Shown piece by piece: positions 8,302-16,292 of a stretch of 64,000 nt of DNA. The DNA lies in contig NZ_JAMQOQ010000006.1 in NCBI RefSeq assembly GCF_031624635.1, positions 186,001-250,000 on the forward strand. Direction: 5' to 3'. How positions within the stretch are numbered: position 1 is the first letter of the stretch; each line of letters begins with the position of its first letter. Origin of the DNA: Halogeometricum sp. S3BR5-2 (GTDB lineage: Archaea; Halobacteriota; Halobacteria; Halobacteriales; Haloferacaceae). Made by a program: the position numbers and the translations under genes. The notes beneath the pieces were generated by a model that worked only from the letters and a program-made list of their open reading frames with translations, did not search any database and was not told the DNA's origin.

Positions 8302-8442
8302 TTACCGGTTCCTGTCTGGGTCGTACTGCTCCAGCATCTTCCGGAGGAGTTCATCATACGTCTGGCCGCCGCGCTTCGAGCGACGGAGACGATCGCGTGT
8401 CCCCCGTGAACACGGTATGCGGGTTTCTGATGCAGTTCGCAT
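8302..8442 (-). pseudogene. VapB-like antitoxin remnant
   Basis: A 46-codon frame from ATG 8442 ends with RSKRGGQTYDELLRKMLEQY followed by DPDRNR. This closely resembles the C-terminus of haloarchaeal VapB-type antitoxins (DUF7557-like), where LKRGG-[ES]-[ST]-Y-D-[DE]-L-[IL]-R is standard. The N-terminal DNA-binding strand expected before it (usually a VSxETRxRL type segment) appears as ASETRIPCSRGTRDRL, so the front looks rearranged or mutated. No intact PIN toxin follows. It is probably a decayed toxin-antitoxin unit. Confidence 0.45.
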
Positions 8443-8563
8443 GTAGCACTTAACGCGATGATACACGGAATGAAAAGTGTTGTCTGCAAAGGTTTATTTT
8501 AAGATAGTATGAAAGAATCATTTGTTTAGTAGAGGAATGTAATAACTTCTCAAAGTGGTGAAT

Positions 8564-9247
8564 CTACCCATGATCAACCCATGTCCAAAATCTATCATAC
8601 TCGTAAACAACTTCACCACTATTGACGCTTCCACCGTGAGCATCAGCGTGGCAACGTCTACAAAGGGTTGCTAAATTTCCGGGGACTGGTTCACCTGAAC
8701 TAGAGACGGGACGGATGTGATGGACAACTAATCGCTTGTCCGACTCACAGCGGACACACTCTCCTTGATCAGTCCTTTGGATCACCTGCACCAACTGTGG
8801 AGACGCCTGTTGTACTCGTTGTGACTGTGACCACTCTTTCTCCCGCACGAGATTTTCTTTGTCGTCCCAGTAGAACCGTCGTGCGTGTCCAGAACTACAG
8901 CCAACGACGCCAGCAACTATTCGCGTAGGGATTGGATAGCGGAACGTGCGTAACAGTCGTTTGATCCGTAGTTCGTAGGAATCCGTCTTCTCACGACTCA
9001 TGGAATCTAACTCCAGATACAATAGGACGATATCCCTCCAGATTTCAAGTATTCCTCCATTGTATCTCATTCCATCCGACTCAGAGAAACCAACCGCGGG
9101 ATCCTTAAGGAAGCTCACCTCCAGTCGTCGTGCGACCCACGACAGTATTTCTCCTCTTGGAGCGCTCCCATTGTGATAGTCATCACGTTTCGAGAGCAAA
9201 GCCTCGTGGCGGACTCGAAGTTGCTCTCTATCAGCGCTAGAGTTCAT
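8564..9247 (-). CDS. HNH endonuclease
   Basis: The 227-residue protein has a C-terminal HNH module: GECVRCESDKRLVVHHIRPV, then PGNLATLCRRCHADAHGG. The two CxxC pairs would bind structural zinc and the HH...N...H residues form the beta-beta-alpha-metal active site. The N-terminal 150 residues are helical and not recognised; they may recognise DNA. Its start is 2 bases after the stop of the exonuclease gene, so the two are almost certainly one transcription unit. The pair is AT-rich compared with the core genome. Confidence 0.8.
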   Translation of the reverse strand: MNSSADREQLRVRHEALLSKRDDYHNGSAPRGEILSWVARRLEVSFLKDPAVGFSESDGMRYNGGILEIWRDIVLLYLELDSMSREKTDSYELRIKRLLRTFRYPIPTRIVAGVVGCSSGHARRFYWDDKENLVREKEWSQSQRVQQASPQLVQVIQRTDQGECVRCESDKRLVVHHIRPVSSSGEPVPGNLATLCRRCHADAHGGSVNSGEVVYEYDRFWTWVDHG

Positions 9248-9249
9248 AG

Positions 9250-9984
9250 CTACTTGTACGGTCTCTTGTCTGCCAGTTCGAATAGCGGTATGACATCTGA
9301 GACGGCATACGCTCTCAACAGGTCCTCAAGCGCGTCGTAGCGCCTTCTTGAAATCTCAGGATCGTCGGACCAGTTGAGGTAATGTTCGCCGAACTGAGCA
9401 ACGTCCGAACTCGTGAGGTATGGATCGCCTTGGTTCTGATCAAGCCGGAATTCATCAGCATTCAGTCCATGTTCGTACTTTTGCCAACGTGGCGTTACTT
9501 GTGACACGCCAATCTGTGAGCATACGTCCTCTAGCGAGGTATACTGACCAAACGATGCCCAAGCATCGTGCTTCAGATCGTCACTGTGTACGGATGAGAG
9601 AGCAGAGTCAATTCGCTCTACAATTTCCCGGTCGGTTCCTACGATATCAGCGACAATTTGAGCTCTGCCTCGGAGATGAGGGAAATCAAAGGCTTCACCG
9701 TTGTAAGAGAGATAAGAAGTCGCTGTCGTGGATTCCATCTTGGTTGCGATTTTGTCGAGTAGTTTGAACTCAGCCTTAGGACCACGTCCTTCACGAAACA
9801 GTACTTCAGTGCGAATACGTGATCTTGGTGTTTGTTGGTAAGCGAACGCGACAGAGAGAAGCTCGAAATCGGATGAATCACGGAAATCAGGTTTCTCCGA
9901 GTACTCGTGGTCTGGGCTAATGGTCTCTATATCTATAGCAAGCCTGCTGTTGTTAGCTGACTTGGGTTGATATCTCGCGCACAT
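9250..9984 (-). CDS. DnaQ/PolB-type 3'-5' exonuclease
   Basis: The 244-residue protein shows the three Exo motifs of the RNase H-like exonuclease fold: Exo I at LAIDIET (D18, E20), Exo II at YNGEAFDFPHL, and Exo III at YAVSDV (Y226, D230). A conserved DLKHDAW segment lies between Exo II and III, as in stand-alone PolB-like exonucleases. It would degrade single-stranded DNA ends 3' to 5'. It is the first gene of a pair with the HNH nuclease. Whether the pair acts in defence, repair or element maintenance is unknown. Confidence 0.7.
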   Translation of the reverse strand: MCARYQPKSANNSRLAIDIETISPDHEYSEKPDFRDSSDFELLSVAFAYQQTPRSRIRTEVLFREGRGPKAEFKLLDKIATKMESTTATSYLSYNGEAFDFPHLRGRAQIVADIVGTDREIVERIDSALSSVHSDDLKHDAWASFGQYTSLEDVCSQIGVSQVTPRWQKYEHGLNADEFRLDQNQGDPYLTSSDVAQFGEHYLNWSDDPEISRRRYDALEDLLRAYAVSDVIPLFELADKRPYK

Positions 9985-10092
9985 CTCTGTGGAAAGTTCC
10001 TATGGACTTCTCTTAGATAATTCTAGTTAACTCTAAGGTATCCTAAATTACCCAATCGTTGATGGTATGAATCGGTTAGATAACAGTAGAAC
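9985..10092. promoter_or_regulatory. Divergent promoter region between nuclease pair and repressor
   Basis: This AT-rich 108-base spacer separates the leftward exonuclease/HNH genes from the rightward phiH1-like repressor gene. It has several TATA-like tracts, such as GAATTATCT on the reverse strand at about 10,014-10,024. A winged-helix regulator encoded next to its divergent targets often binds such a spacer; that is inference. Confidence 0.4.
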
Positions 10093-10353
10093 GTGCGACT
10101 CTCTGCAGATTGGATGACCATCGCTGACGAGCGCATACTGGAATTTCTTAGGGAAGAGGGACCACACACTCCATCAAAGATGCACGGAGACGACCGGATT
10201 TACTTTAGCCGAACACACATCAACCAACGATGTAAGTTGTTGACAGAGCATAAATTGTTAGAGAATCTTGGAAATGGGGTATATCGCATAACTGAATGGG
10301 GTGAAAGTTATCTTGAGGGAGAAGTCAATCTAAGAACAGAGTTCGGTCATTAG
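10093..10353 (+). CDS. PhiH1-repressor-like winged-helix regulator
   Basis: The 86-residue protein begins at GTG 10,093 with MRLSADWMTIADERILEFL, the start typical of haloarchaeal phiH1-repressor homologues. It continues with a helix-turn-helix (THINQRCKLLTEHKLLENLG) and wing (NGVYRITEWGESYLEGE). It is probably a DNA-binding transcriptional regulator of the element. It lies divergent from the HNH/exonuclease pair and before the second integrase, so either could be its target. Confidence 0.8.
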   Translation: MRLSADWMTIADERILEFLREEGPHTPSKMHGDDRIYFSRTHINQRCKLLTEHKLLENLGNGVYRITEWGESYLEGEVNLRTEFGH

Positions 10354-10488
10354 TTCTAGTGATACTTTGCTACGGTGTAATCGACTTATTTAACAACCCG
10401 ATCACGAGCAGCCGGATGTCCGCAGCTGAAGCCGATATTTGGTCCTGTTGACCGAAAGAACTAGACGCATTCTCTGTGATATCCGATT

Positions 10489-11082
10489 ATGGTTCGCGTC
10501 GACGACTCAGGAGACGTCACAAAGTGCTGGCTCTCCCCAGATGAGCTATCGGCTCTCGAACGGGCCGCTGGGAAAGACGGCTGGGAGCGAGAGATCGCAG
10601 TGCAACTGATGGGCCGCTGTGGTCTTCGAGCGTCCGAAGTGAGCTACCCCGGTGATGACTATCTTCGCTACTCCGAAGACGGCAGTGTGTGGCTGTTCGA
10701 GGTCCGCGGGAAAAACACGAAGGGAGGCGACCGCAAGGTACGAGATGCCTGGATGCCCGACGACGTCGCTGACGATGTCCACAAATACAGCCGTGAGCGG
10801 CAGCTGGATCCATCGGAGGCGTGGGTCGATGTGAGTACACCATCGGTTCGTCGATGGGTGAAAGAAGCAGCACACGCGATTGCTGACGACCTCGACTCGC
10901 CACGTTGGCGGTCTGTCTCCTCACACGACCTCAGACGCTCGTGGGCGACGTACCATCTCGTTGAGCGCCAGGTCGACGTTCGGACGATGATGAGCATCGG
11001 TGGCTGGTCCGGCTACTCCGCGATCGAGCCGTACCTCGCAGAGCCAACGGAGGCTCGGATTGGAGATGCAATGAGTACATAG
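10489..11082 (+). CDS. Tyrosine recombinase, catalytic domain only
   Basis: The 197-residue product consists of a catalytic domain alone. All key residues are present: R47 in CGLRASEV, K75 in RGKNTKGGDR, H146-x-x-R149 in SSHDLRRSWA, W173 in GGWSGYS and nucleophile Y182 in EPYLAEPT. The N-terminal core-binding domain of full-length integrases is missing, and no upstream remnant of one is seen. It ends 64 bases before brxA and reads in the same direction. It could be a resolvase/invertase of the defence locus or a second mobility gene. Confidence 0.8.
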   Translation: MVRVDDSGDVTKCWLSPDELSALERAAGKDGWEREIAVQLMGRCGLRASEVSYPGDDYLRYSEDGSVWLFEVRGKNTKGGDRKVRDAWMPDDVADDVHKYSRERQLDPSEAWVDVSTPSVRRWVKEAAHAIADDLDSPRWRSVSSHDLRRSWATYHLVERQVDVRTMMSIGGWSGYSAIEPYLAEPTEARIGDAMST

Positions 11083-11110
11083 ACTCAACCACTTCGTCCC
11101 CCGAGGTAAA

Positions 11111-11121
11111 CGAAATATAAA
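11111..11121 (+). promoter_or_regulatory. BRE/TATA promoter of the BREX operon
   Basis: The sequence CGAAATATAAA matches a haloarchaeal BRE (CGAAA) plus TATA box. Its centre lies about 27-29 bases before the ATG at 11,147, so the mRNA would start at or within a few bases of that ATG. This predicts a leaderless brxA transcript and decides in favour of the 11,147 start. Confidence 0.65.
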
Positions 11122-11146
11122 GTGCATCGGTTCAGTCGACTAACGT

Positions 11147-11986
11147 ATGAACCTCGCATCTGACGGAGGCGTCTCTCCTCTTCCGTCACTGTCTCGCCAG
11201 CTGTCTCCAGGGGACGTGAATATGGATCTGACTATGTGTGGTCTGCTTGTTGAGCGAGCCGAGGAACTCGCACGACTCTACGCCGAGTACGGAAACTGGA
11301 ACGAAGTCAAAGAGATCTGGTTCGACGAACGACTATCGAACCGAAGCACACGGGACAGCTCTCAAAAAATATACCGTGTGCTGACGTCGCGGTTCAAGAA
11401 CGCTCCCACGGCGCTCCCGAATCCGAGTATTCTGCCAGCGATATTCGACGAGTGCCAGACGACTCGCGACAAAGCACAGATCCTCTATCTCTACCTGATT
11501 TCAGACGATTCGCTCGTTCGGTACGTCGTTCACGGATACATCGCCCGCTTCGCAGAAGGCAAGCTGGATCCGCTTGACTTCTCGAACGAGACGCTTGTCG
11601 ATATTCTCACTCGGCTCGAGTACTCTGACGGAGATTCCTTCAACTACGCGGAGTCGACCATCGAACGGTGGTGCGAGGGCTTCCGATCCGTAATGCGCAA
11701 GATCGGTGTGCTCGATGGGCAGCAATCAGTCGTTGGTGTACCCCCGTCGATAGGCGATATCTCGTTGCTCGTCGCGATGGACTATTCATACGAGAGCGAC
11801 GACGATGAGTGGCTCACTGCGCCGCGCGGGTTACTCTATCTCTTCCAGCCTGAGAACCGTTGGGAAGAGCTCTTCGACCGAGTTGCGAGCACCGACGCAT
11901 GGGAGTATCTCGAACTGCACGGCGACCTCAACGTACGTCCCAGTGATGAGCCCTACTTGTGGGCACACGATGGAGGTGACAGCTAA
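11147..11986 (+). CDS. brxA: BrxA (DUF1819) BREX protein
   Basis: The 279-residue protein has the BrxA pattern: LLVERAEELARLYAEYGNW near the start, KIYRVLTSRFKNAPTALP, a helical middle (AQILYLYLISDDSLVRYVVH) and TIERWCEGFRSVMRKIGVLD. BrxA has a NusB-like fold and binds DNA; it is a standard BREX component with an unclear mechanistic role. An internal ATG at 11,222 would give the shorter form seen in some relatives, but the promoter position favours 11,147. The stop codon overlaps the next ATG (TAATG), so it is translationally coupled to brxC1. Confidence 0.8.
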   Translation: MNLASDGGVSPLPSLSRQLSPGDVNMDLTMCGLLVERAEELARLYAEYGNWNEVKEIWFDERLSNRSTRDSSQKIYRVLTSRFKNAPTALPNPSILPAIFDECQTTRDKAQILYLYLISDDSLVRYVVHGYIARFAEGKLDPLDFSNETLVDILTRLEYSDGDSFNYAESTIERWCEGFRSVMRKIGVLDGQQSVVGVPPSIGDISLLVAMDYSYESDDDEWLTAPRGLLYLFQPENRWEELFDRVASTDAWEYLELHGDLNVRPSDEPYLWAHDGGDS

Positions 11987-14900
11987 TGGTCGACGCGAAC
12001 TGGTTTGACGACCTCCCAGACGACTTCGAGGAGTCTGTTCGTATCGACCGGGACGAGCAAGACCACCGCCAGCGGGCGATCCGATCGTATCATATGACTG
12101 CCGACTCCCGTCGGTTTATCGAGGACTTCGTCGACCGAATGCTCGGACAGGCAGACGACATGCGAACGGGATCGAACTACTGGCTCTACGGCTACTACGG
12201 AAGTGGGAAGAGCCACCTGCTGACCGTCCTCGATGGGCTGCTGGACACCGATTGGCTCGGTGGACAACAGGATGCAGTCTGGTCAAATCTCGTCCAGGCG
12301 TCCGGTGACGAGGAGTTCGAGCAACTCAGCGACCATTGGCAAGCGATTCACGACGAGTACTATGTCATTCCAGTCTCGGTCAACCTGTTGAAGTACCAGG
12401 GACAAAAGCAGCGGAGCTTCAGTGAGATCGTTCTCAGGCACGCCCACCAGGACGCAGATCTGACGGGCGTTGATGACGGCATCTCAGAAGGGCTGTCCTC
12501 GCAACTCGACGTCGCCTACTTCGAGAAGTGGTTCCGAACGACAGACGCGTGGTCCGATCGGCAGACTCGCGCTGAAGCTGCGCTCGATGATGTGACAACT
12601 GCGGCCAGCGATTACAACTGGCAATCGGACAGCCTCTGGAAGGACGTCCAGAGCTATGGTGTACTGGCAGACGTCGTGCTGCCCAAGCTCTTCGAGGAAG
12701 TCAACGAGACACGCGACGGGTATACAGACCTGCAACCGTCCGACATCGACCCAGAGGAAGTCGTAAGCAGGCTGGAAGAGCTACGGGCCGAGCGGCAGGC
12801 AGAGCTGGGGAAACCAGTTAAGCTCGTGTTGCTGCTCGACGAGGTCAGCCTCTTCATCGGGACCGACTTCGAGCGACTGACCGAACTCCAGACACTCGCC
12901 GAGAACGTCGACGACATCGGCGACGGCGACATCCAGTTAGTCGCGACCGCACAGGCGAAGATCGAGGACGTCCAGCCGAAGTTCGCTGCACACGGTGCGG
13001 ACTTCAGTATCGTCAAGGACCGATTCCCCCACCGCTATCAGCTCCCCAGCAAGCACGTCGGCGATATCGCGAAGCGCCGTCTATTCGAGAAGTCCGACGT
13101 TGGGGAAGCAGCAGTTCGGGAGGTGCTCGACAACGCGTCGGTGAAGCCGACTGAGTCGCTGGTCTACAACGAGATCAAGCAGAACACGAAACCACCACTC
13201 GACAGCATCGACGACGGGGAACTCGTTGAGTTCTATCCGTTCCTCCCGTACCACGCTCCACTGTTCCTCGAGATTCTGTTTAATCTCCGCCAGGAGGCCA
13301 GTGACCCGGCGAAGTCAATATTCTCGGGCACGGCCCGAGCCATTCTCGCGCTCATGCACAGCCTCCTACAGAAATGGGTCGACGAGGGGGAGGGCGACCA
13401 GGTTATCACGCTCGTCGATTTCTACGAGTTGGTGAAGCCGGAGCTCAGGGAGATACTCAAATCGGACATGCGCGTCATCGAGGGCTCCGAGGCGAGCCGA
13501 GGAATCAAAGACGAGGTGGATGACGGGAATCTGGAGGAGTTCGATCTCGACGTTGCGAAAGCCGTTCTCTTACTCCAACACGTGCACGATATCGTCCCGC
13601 TCAACGAGGGGAACATCGCAGTCTCCGTGATGTCGGACCTCAACGGCCGGTCCTGGATCAGTACCCAGAACCGAGTCGAGGAGTCGCTCGGACGCCTCCA
13701 GAAATTCATTCGACCGACCGAAGACGAAACGGGAGCTCGGTACCGCTTCGCGACCCAGGAAGAGCGGATTATCTACGACGACACCGAAGCCAACGAGGAC
13801 GACCCCGACTGGGAGGCGATACTGCAAGCACTGGACGAGCATCTCTGGCACCGGATTACACAGGATCTCTCACTGCCAGAGTCGGTCCCATACGGGGACT
13901 CCGGTGACGAGTATCCCGTTGCATATGGATTCCGTCTCGATGGAACCGACTTCGAGACCACTGTCGACGCTGACGGTGGACTGGACGTCTCCATCGAAGT
14001 GCAGGGCGTTCGCCCAGATCACACCCCCGAAAACGGTGACGAGGAGACTCTCTACTGGACAATAGATACGGACGGACTGGACGACCTCCGGAAGCATCTC
14101 GGTAAATGGTGGGCACTCCGTGACGCGATTTCGACACACAATGCACCGCCAGCTGTGGAACGAGACCTCGAGCAGCGTGCCAGTGCTGTTCGGAGTAAGC
14201 TCGTCAGTGCGATGCAGAGCGGTTCGTACACGGTGAAAGACCGAACGGATATCAGCGGTATCTCCAAGGCTGTCCAGACCGCCGTCGACGTCGGATACCC
14301 CGACGACTTCCATCCGATGATGCTGCAGGTGACCGACGATCGCTTGCAGGAACTGGCGGAGTTCTCGACTGGCGACCCACTTCCTGCGTGGGCGCACACG
14401 ATTCAGGTACCATCGTCCGATCCGTCTGCAAGCCAAGGGAAGAAGTCGATTCAGCGTAACGTGATGTCACTCACGGGCCGACAGCTGAAAGGCCGCGATG
14501 ACGGCCTCAATATGAATACCGTCCTCGACGGAATCACTGGGAAGAAGCCGTTCTACGATGACGCTCGTCCGGCACTCTGTGCGATCATCTGGGGGTTCTG
14601 TCAAGAGGGCCGATTGGTCCCTGTCGACGAAGACGGGAATACACTGGAGAACTCGGCTGTTCTCGATCAAGAGCAGCTCTCGACGACGAGACTGAAGCTG
14701 CTCCCGCGTGAGCCAATCGGGAAGCTCCTCGAAGAAGGTGGCTTCAAGCAGACGACGGAGACGGTCGCAAATGGACTCATCCACCTGCAGGAAGCGAACC
14801 AGCAGTTACGATCGTCGCTCATTGGACTCCAAGAGGATGTCCAGTTAGTCGTCGATACTGACGTTCACTCGGGAGCTGTCGCTGGACTCCTGAACGCACT

Positions 14901-15705
14901 TATCGAGGAATTGTCCGATCGTATCACCGCCACTGCTGATCGGTTGTCCGTCGTGAGGTCACAGGGCGACGGGCTCGGAGACGCGATCGAACAGACGAAC
15001 AACGTACAGGAGTGGTTCGACGAAGTGAAAGACGTCTGGAACCGTCGGATCAGGTCTCTGTACCGGTTCGACGCGCACCTCACGGTGGGCGACGATCGGT
15101 TCGAGTGGGTTGACGAGGAAGCGCTATCGGCCGTCACTGCACAACGCGATGCGCTCGAAACCTTCGATGGGAGCTGGTGGACGACAGACGGATGGAAGGC
15201 GCTCGTCGCAGAGACCACGACTGGGCTGAGCAAGGAGTTCCAGCGCTCGTGGAACGCCTACGTCGACCAGCAAGGGCTCACTGACCTCGTCGAGCGTATC
15301 GATGGTCATCCGTGGGTCATCCCAGCAACGGAGCTTCCGACAGGTGTGCAGGTCGCGATGGAACGCGAGTACATCACGCCGCTGCGAGAGATACAGCGAT
15401 GGTACGAGACGATCGATCAAGTTGTCGCATCGCTCGCTTCAGACGGCGAGGATACACTGGTCTCGGCTGCTGATGATGTCTCCGACGTAGATCCGCTATC
15501 CACAGCGACAGAGTATGATATGGACGAGTTAGCGTCCAGGCTCGACCGACTCACCGCAATCGTCGGTGACCGGACGCCCGATGAAGTCGAGCAGATCGGC
15601 GTACTTCCGGATGACCGTCAGAGCATCGACCGACACCTCGAACGTCTCGTCGAGCGTCGAGAACTGGACATCGATGTGACGGAGTCGGGGGTGATCATCC
15701 GATGA
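11986..15705 (+). CDS. brxC: BrxC/PglY-type P-loop ATPase, first copy
   Basis: The 1,239-residue protein has a Walker A motif at residues 69-76 (GYYGSGKS) and a Walker B near residues 280-290 (LVLLLDEVSLFIG). A long helical region follows, as in the BrxC/PglY (DUF6079) family of BREX ATPases. BrxC forms the large ATP-driven core that works with BrxB and PglZ in blocking phage DNA replication. This copy differs clearly from the second one in its N-terminal region and motifs, so the two are old paralogues and not a recent duplication. It overlaps brxB by four bases (ATGA). Confidence 0.8.
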   Translation: MVDANWFDDLPDDFEESVRIDRDEQDHRQRAIRSYHMTADSRRFIEDFVDRMLGQADDMRTGSNYWLYGYYGSGKSHLLTVLDGLLDTDWLGGQQDAVWSNLVQASGDEEFEQLSDHWQAIHDEYYVIPVSVNLLKYQGQKQRSFSEIVLRHAHQDADLTGVDDGISEGLSSQLDVAYFEKWFRTTDAWSDRQTRAEAALDDVTTAASDYNWQSDSLWKDVQSYGVLADVVLPKLFEEVNETRDGYTDLQPSDIDPEEVVSRLEELRAERQAELGKPVKLVLLLDEVSLFIGTDFERLTELQTLAENVDDIGDGDIQLVATAQAKIEDVQPKFAAHGADFSIVKDRFPHRYQLPSKHVGDIAKRRLFEKSDVGEAAVREVLDNASVKPTESLVYNEIKQNTKPPLDSIDDGELVEFYPFLPYHAPLFLEILFNLRQEASDPAKSIFSGTARAILALMHSLLQKWVDEGEGDQVITLVDFYELVKPELREILKSDMRVIEGSEASRGIKDEVDDGNLEEFDLDVAKAVLLLQHVHDIVPLNEGNIAVSVMSDLNGRSWISTQNRVEESLGRLQKFIRPTEDETGARYRFATQEERIIYDDTEANEDDPDWEAILQALDEHLWHRITQDLSLPESVPYGDSGDEYPVAYGFRLDGTDFETTVDADGGLDVSIEVQGVRPDHTPENGDEETLYWTIDTDGLDDLRKHLGKWWALRDAISTHNAPPAVERDLEQRASAVRSKLVSAMQSGSYTVKDRTDISGISKAVQTAVDVGYPDDFHPMMLQVTDDRLQELAEFSTGDPLPAWAHTIQVPSSDPSASQGKKSIQRNVMSLTGRQLKGRDDGLNMNTVLDGITGKKPFYDDARPALCAIIWGFCQEGRLVPVDEDGNTLENSAVLDQEQLSTTRLKLLPREPIGKLLEEGGFKQTTETVANGLIHLQEANQQLRSSLIGLQEDVQLVVDTDVHSGAVAGLLNALIEELSDRITATADRLSVVRSQGDGLGDAIEQTNNVQEWFDEVKDVWNRRIRSLYRFDAHLTVGDDRFEWVDEEALSAVTAQRDALETFDGSWWTTDGWKALVAETTTGLSKEFQRSWNAYVDQQGLTDLVERIDGHPWVIPATELPTGVQVAMEREYITPLREIQRWYETIDQVVASLASDGEDTLVSAADDVSDVDPLSTATEYDMDELASRLDRLTAIVGDRTPDEVEQIGVLPDDRQSIDRHLERLVERRELDIDVTESGVIIR

Positions 15706-16292
15706 CCGGCACACCGTACCGTGCGTTCAAGGAGAAGCTCTGTACGTTCGCTGAAGGCCAGGCGGGTATCCGAAACCCGTTCGTTATTGTGGCCGTCGAA
15801 CCCGAAATCGAACATCAAACTGTTGACCGACTCAGTGGTTGGGCGACAGGGTCTGACGAGCCACCAAGCATTGATGAAGACATCTCTATCCAACCGATCT
15901 GGCTCGACGAACTGCTTCCGCAGACCAAGGTGTATAATCTGTGCGTTGCACTCGGGAGCGAGACGAGCCCGGAACGCATCGAGGACACGATGCAGGATCG
16001 GCTCGCCGAAGAGCTCGTCCAAGAGATGGTCGAGAACGAGATCGACGAAGAGCATCTGAAACAACAGAACCACGTCGTCCTGCTCCTCAATATCGGGAGT
16101 CTCTACCCGTTTACACGTGCCTCTGAACTCTTCGACGAACTCGACCGTCGGAACGTCAGATCGACCATCGGGATTCCGTACCCTGGCGATGACGTCGGCG
16201 GGAAGTTGAGCTTCTTCGACGGAGATTCACGACATTACTACCCGGCGCACCAGATCCCGGGTCCGATTACAGAGAAACACCTCCAACAATGA
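15702..16292 (+). CDS. brxB: BrxB (DUF1788) BREX protein
   Basis: This 196-residue protein fits BrxB in size and pattern: NPFVIVAVEPEIEHQTVDRL near the start, then VVLLLNIGSLYPFTRASELF and STIGIPYPGDDVGGKLSFFD, with YYPAHQIPG at the end. BrxB is a small core component of BREX found beside BrxC. Four-base ATGA overlaps on both sides (with brxC1 and brxC2) show tight translational coupling. The position between two BrxC paralogues suggests it works with one or both; this is inference. Confidence 0.8.
   Translation: MTGTPYRAFKEKLCTFAEGQAGIRNPFVIVAVEPEIEHQTVDRLSGWATGSDEPPSIDEDISIQPIWLDELLPQTKVYNLCVALGSETSPERIEDTMQDRLAEELVQEMVENEIDEEHLKQQNHVVLLLNIGSLYPFTRASELFDELDRRNVRSTIGIPYPGDDVGGKLSFFDGDSRHYYPAHQIPGPITEKHLQQ

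Noticed and set aside
8184-8453. 89-codon forward frame
   Set aside because: It is antisense to the antitoxin-like remnant, whose reverse translation matches a known family tail.
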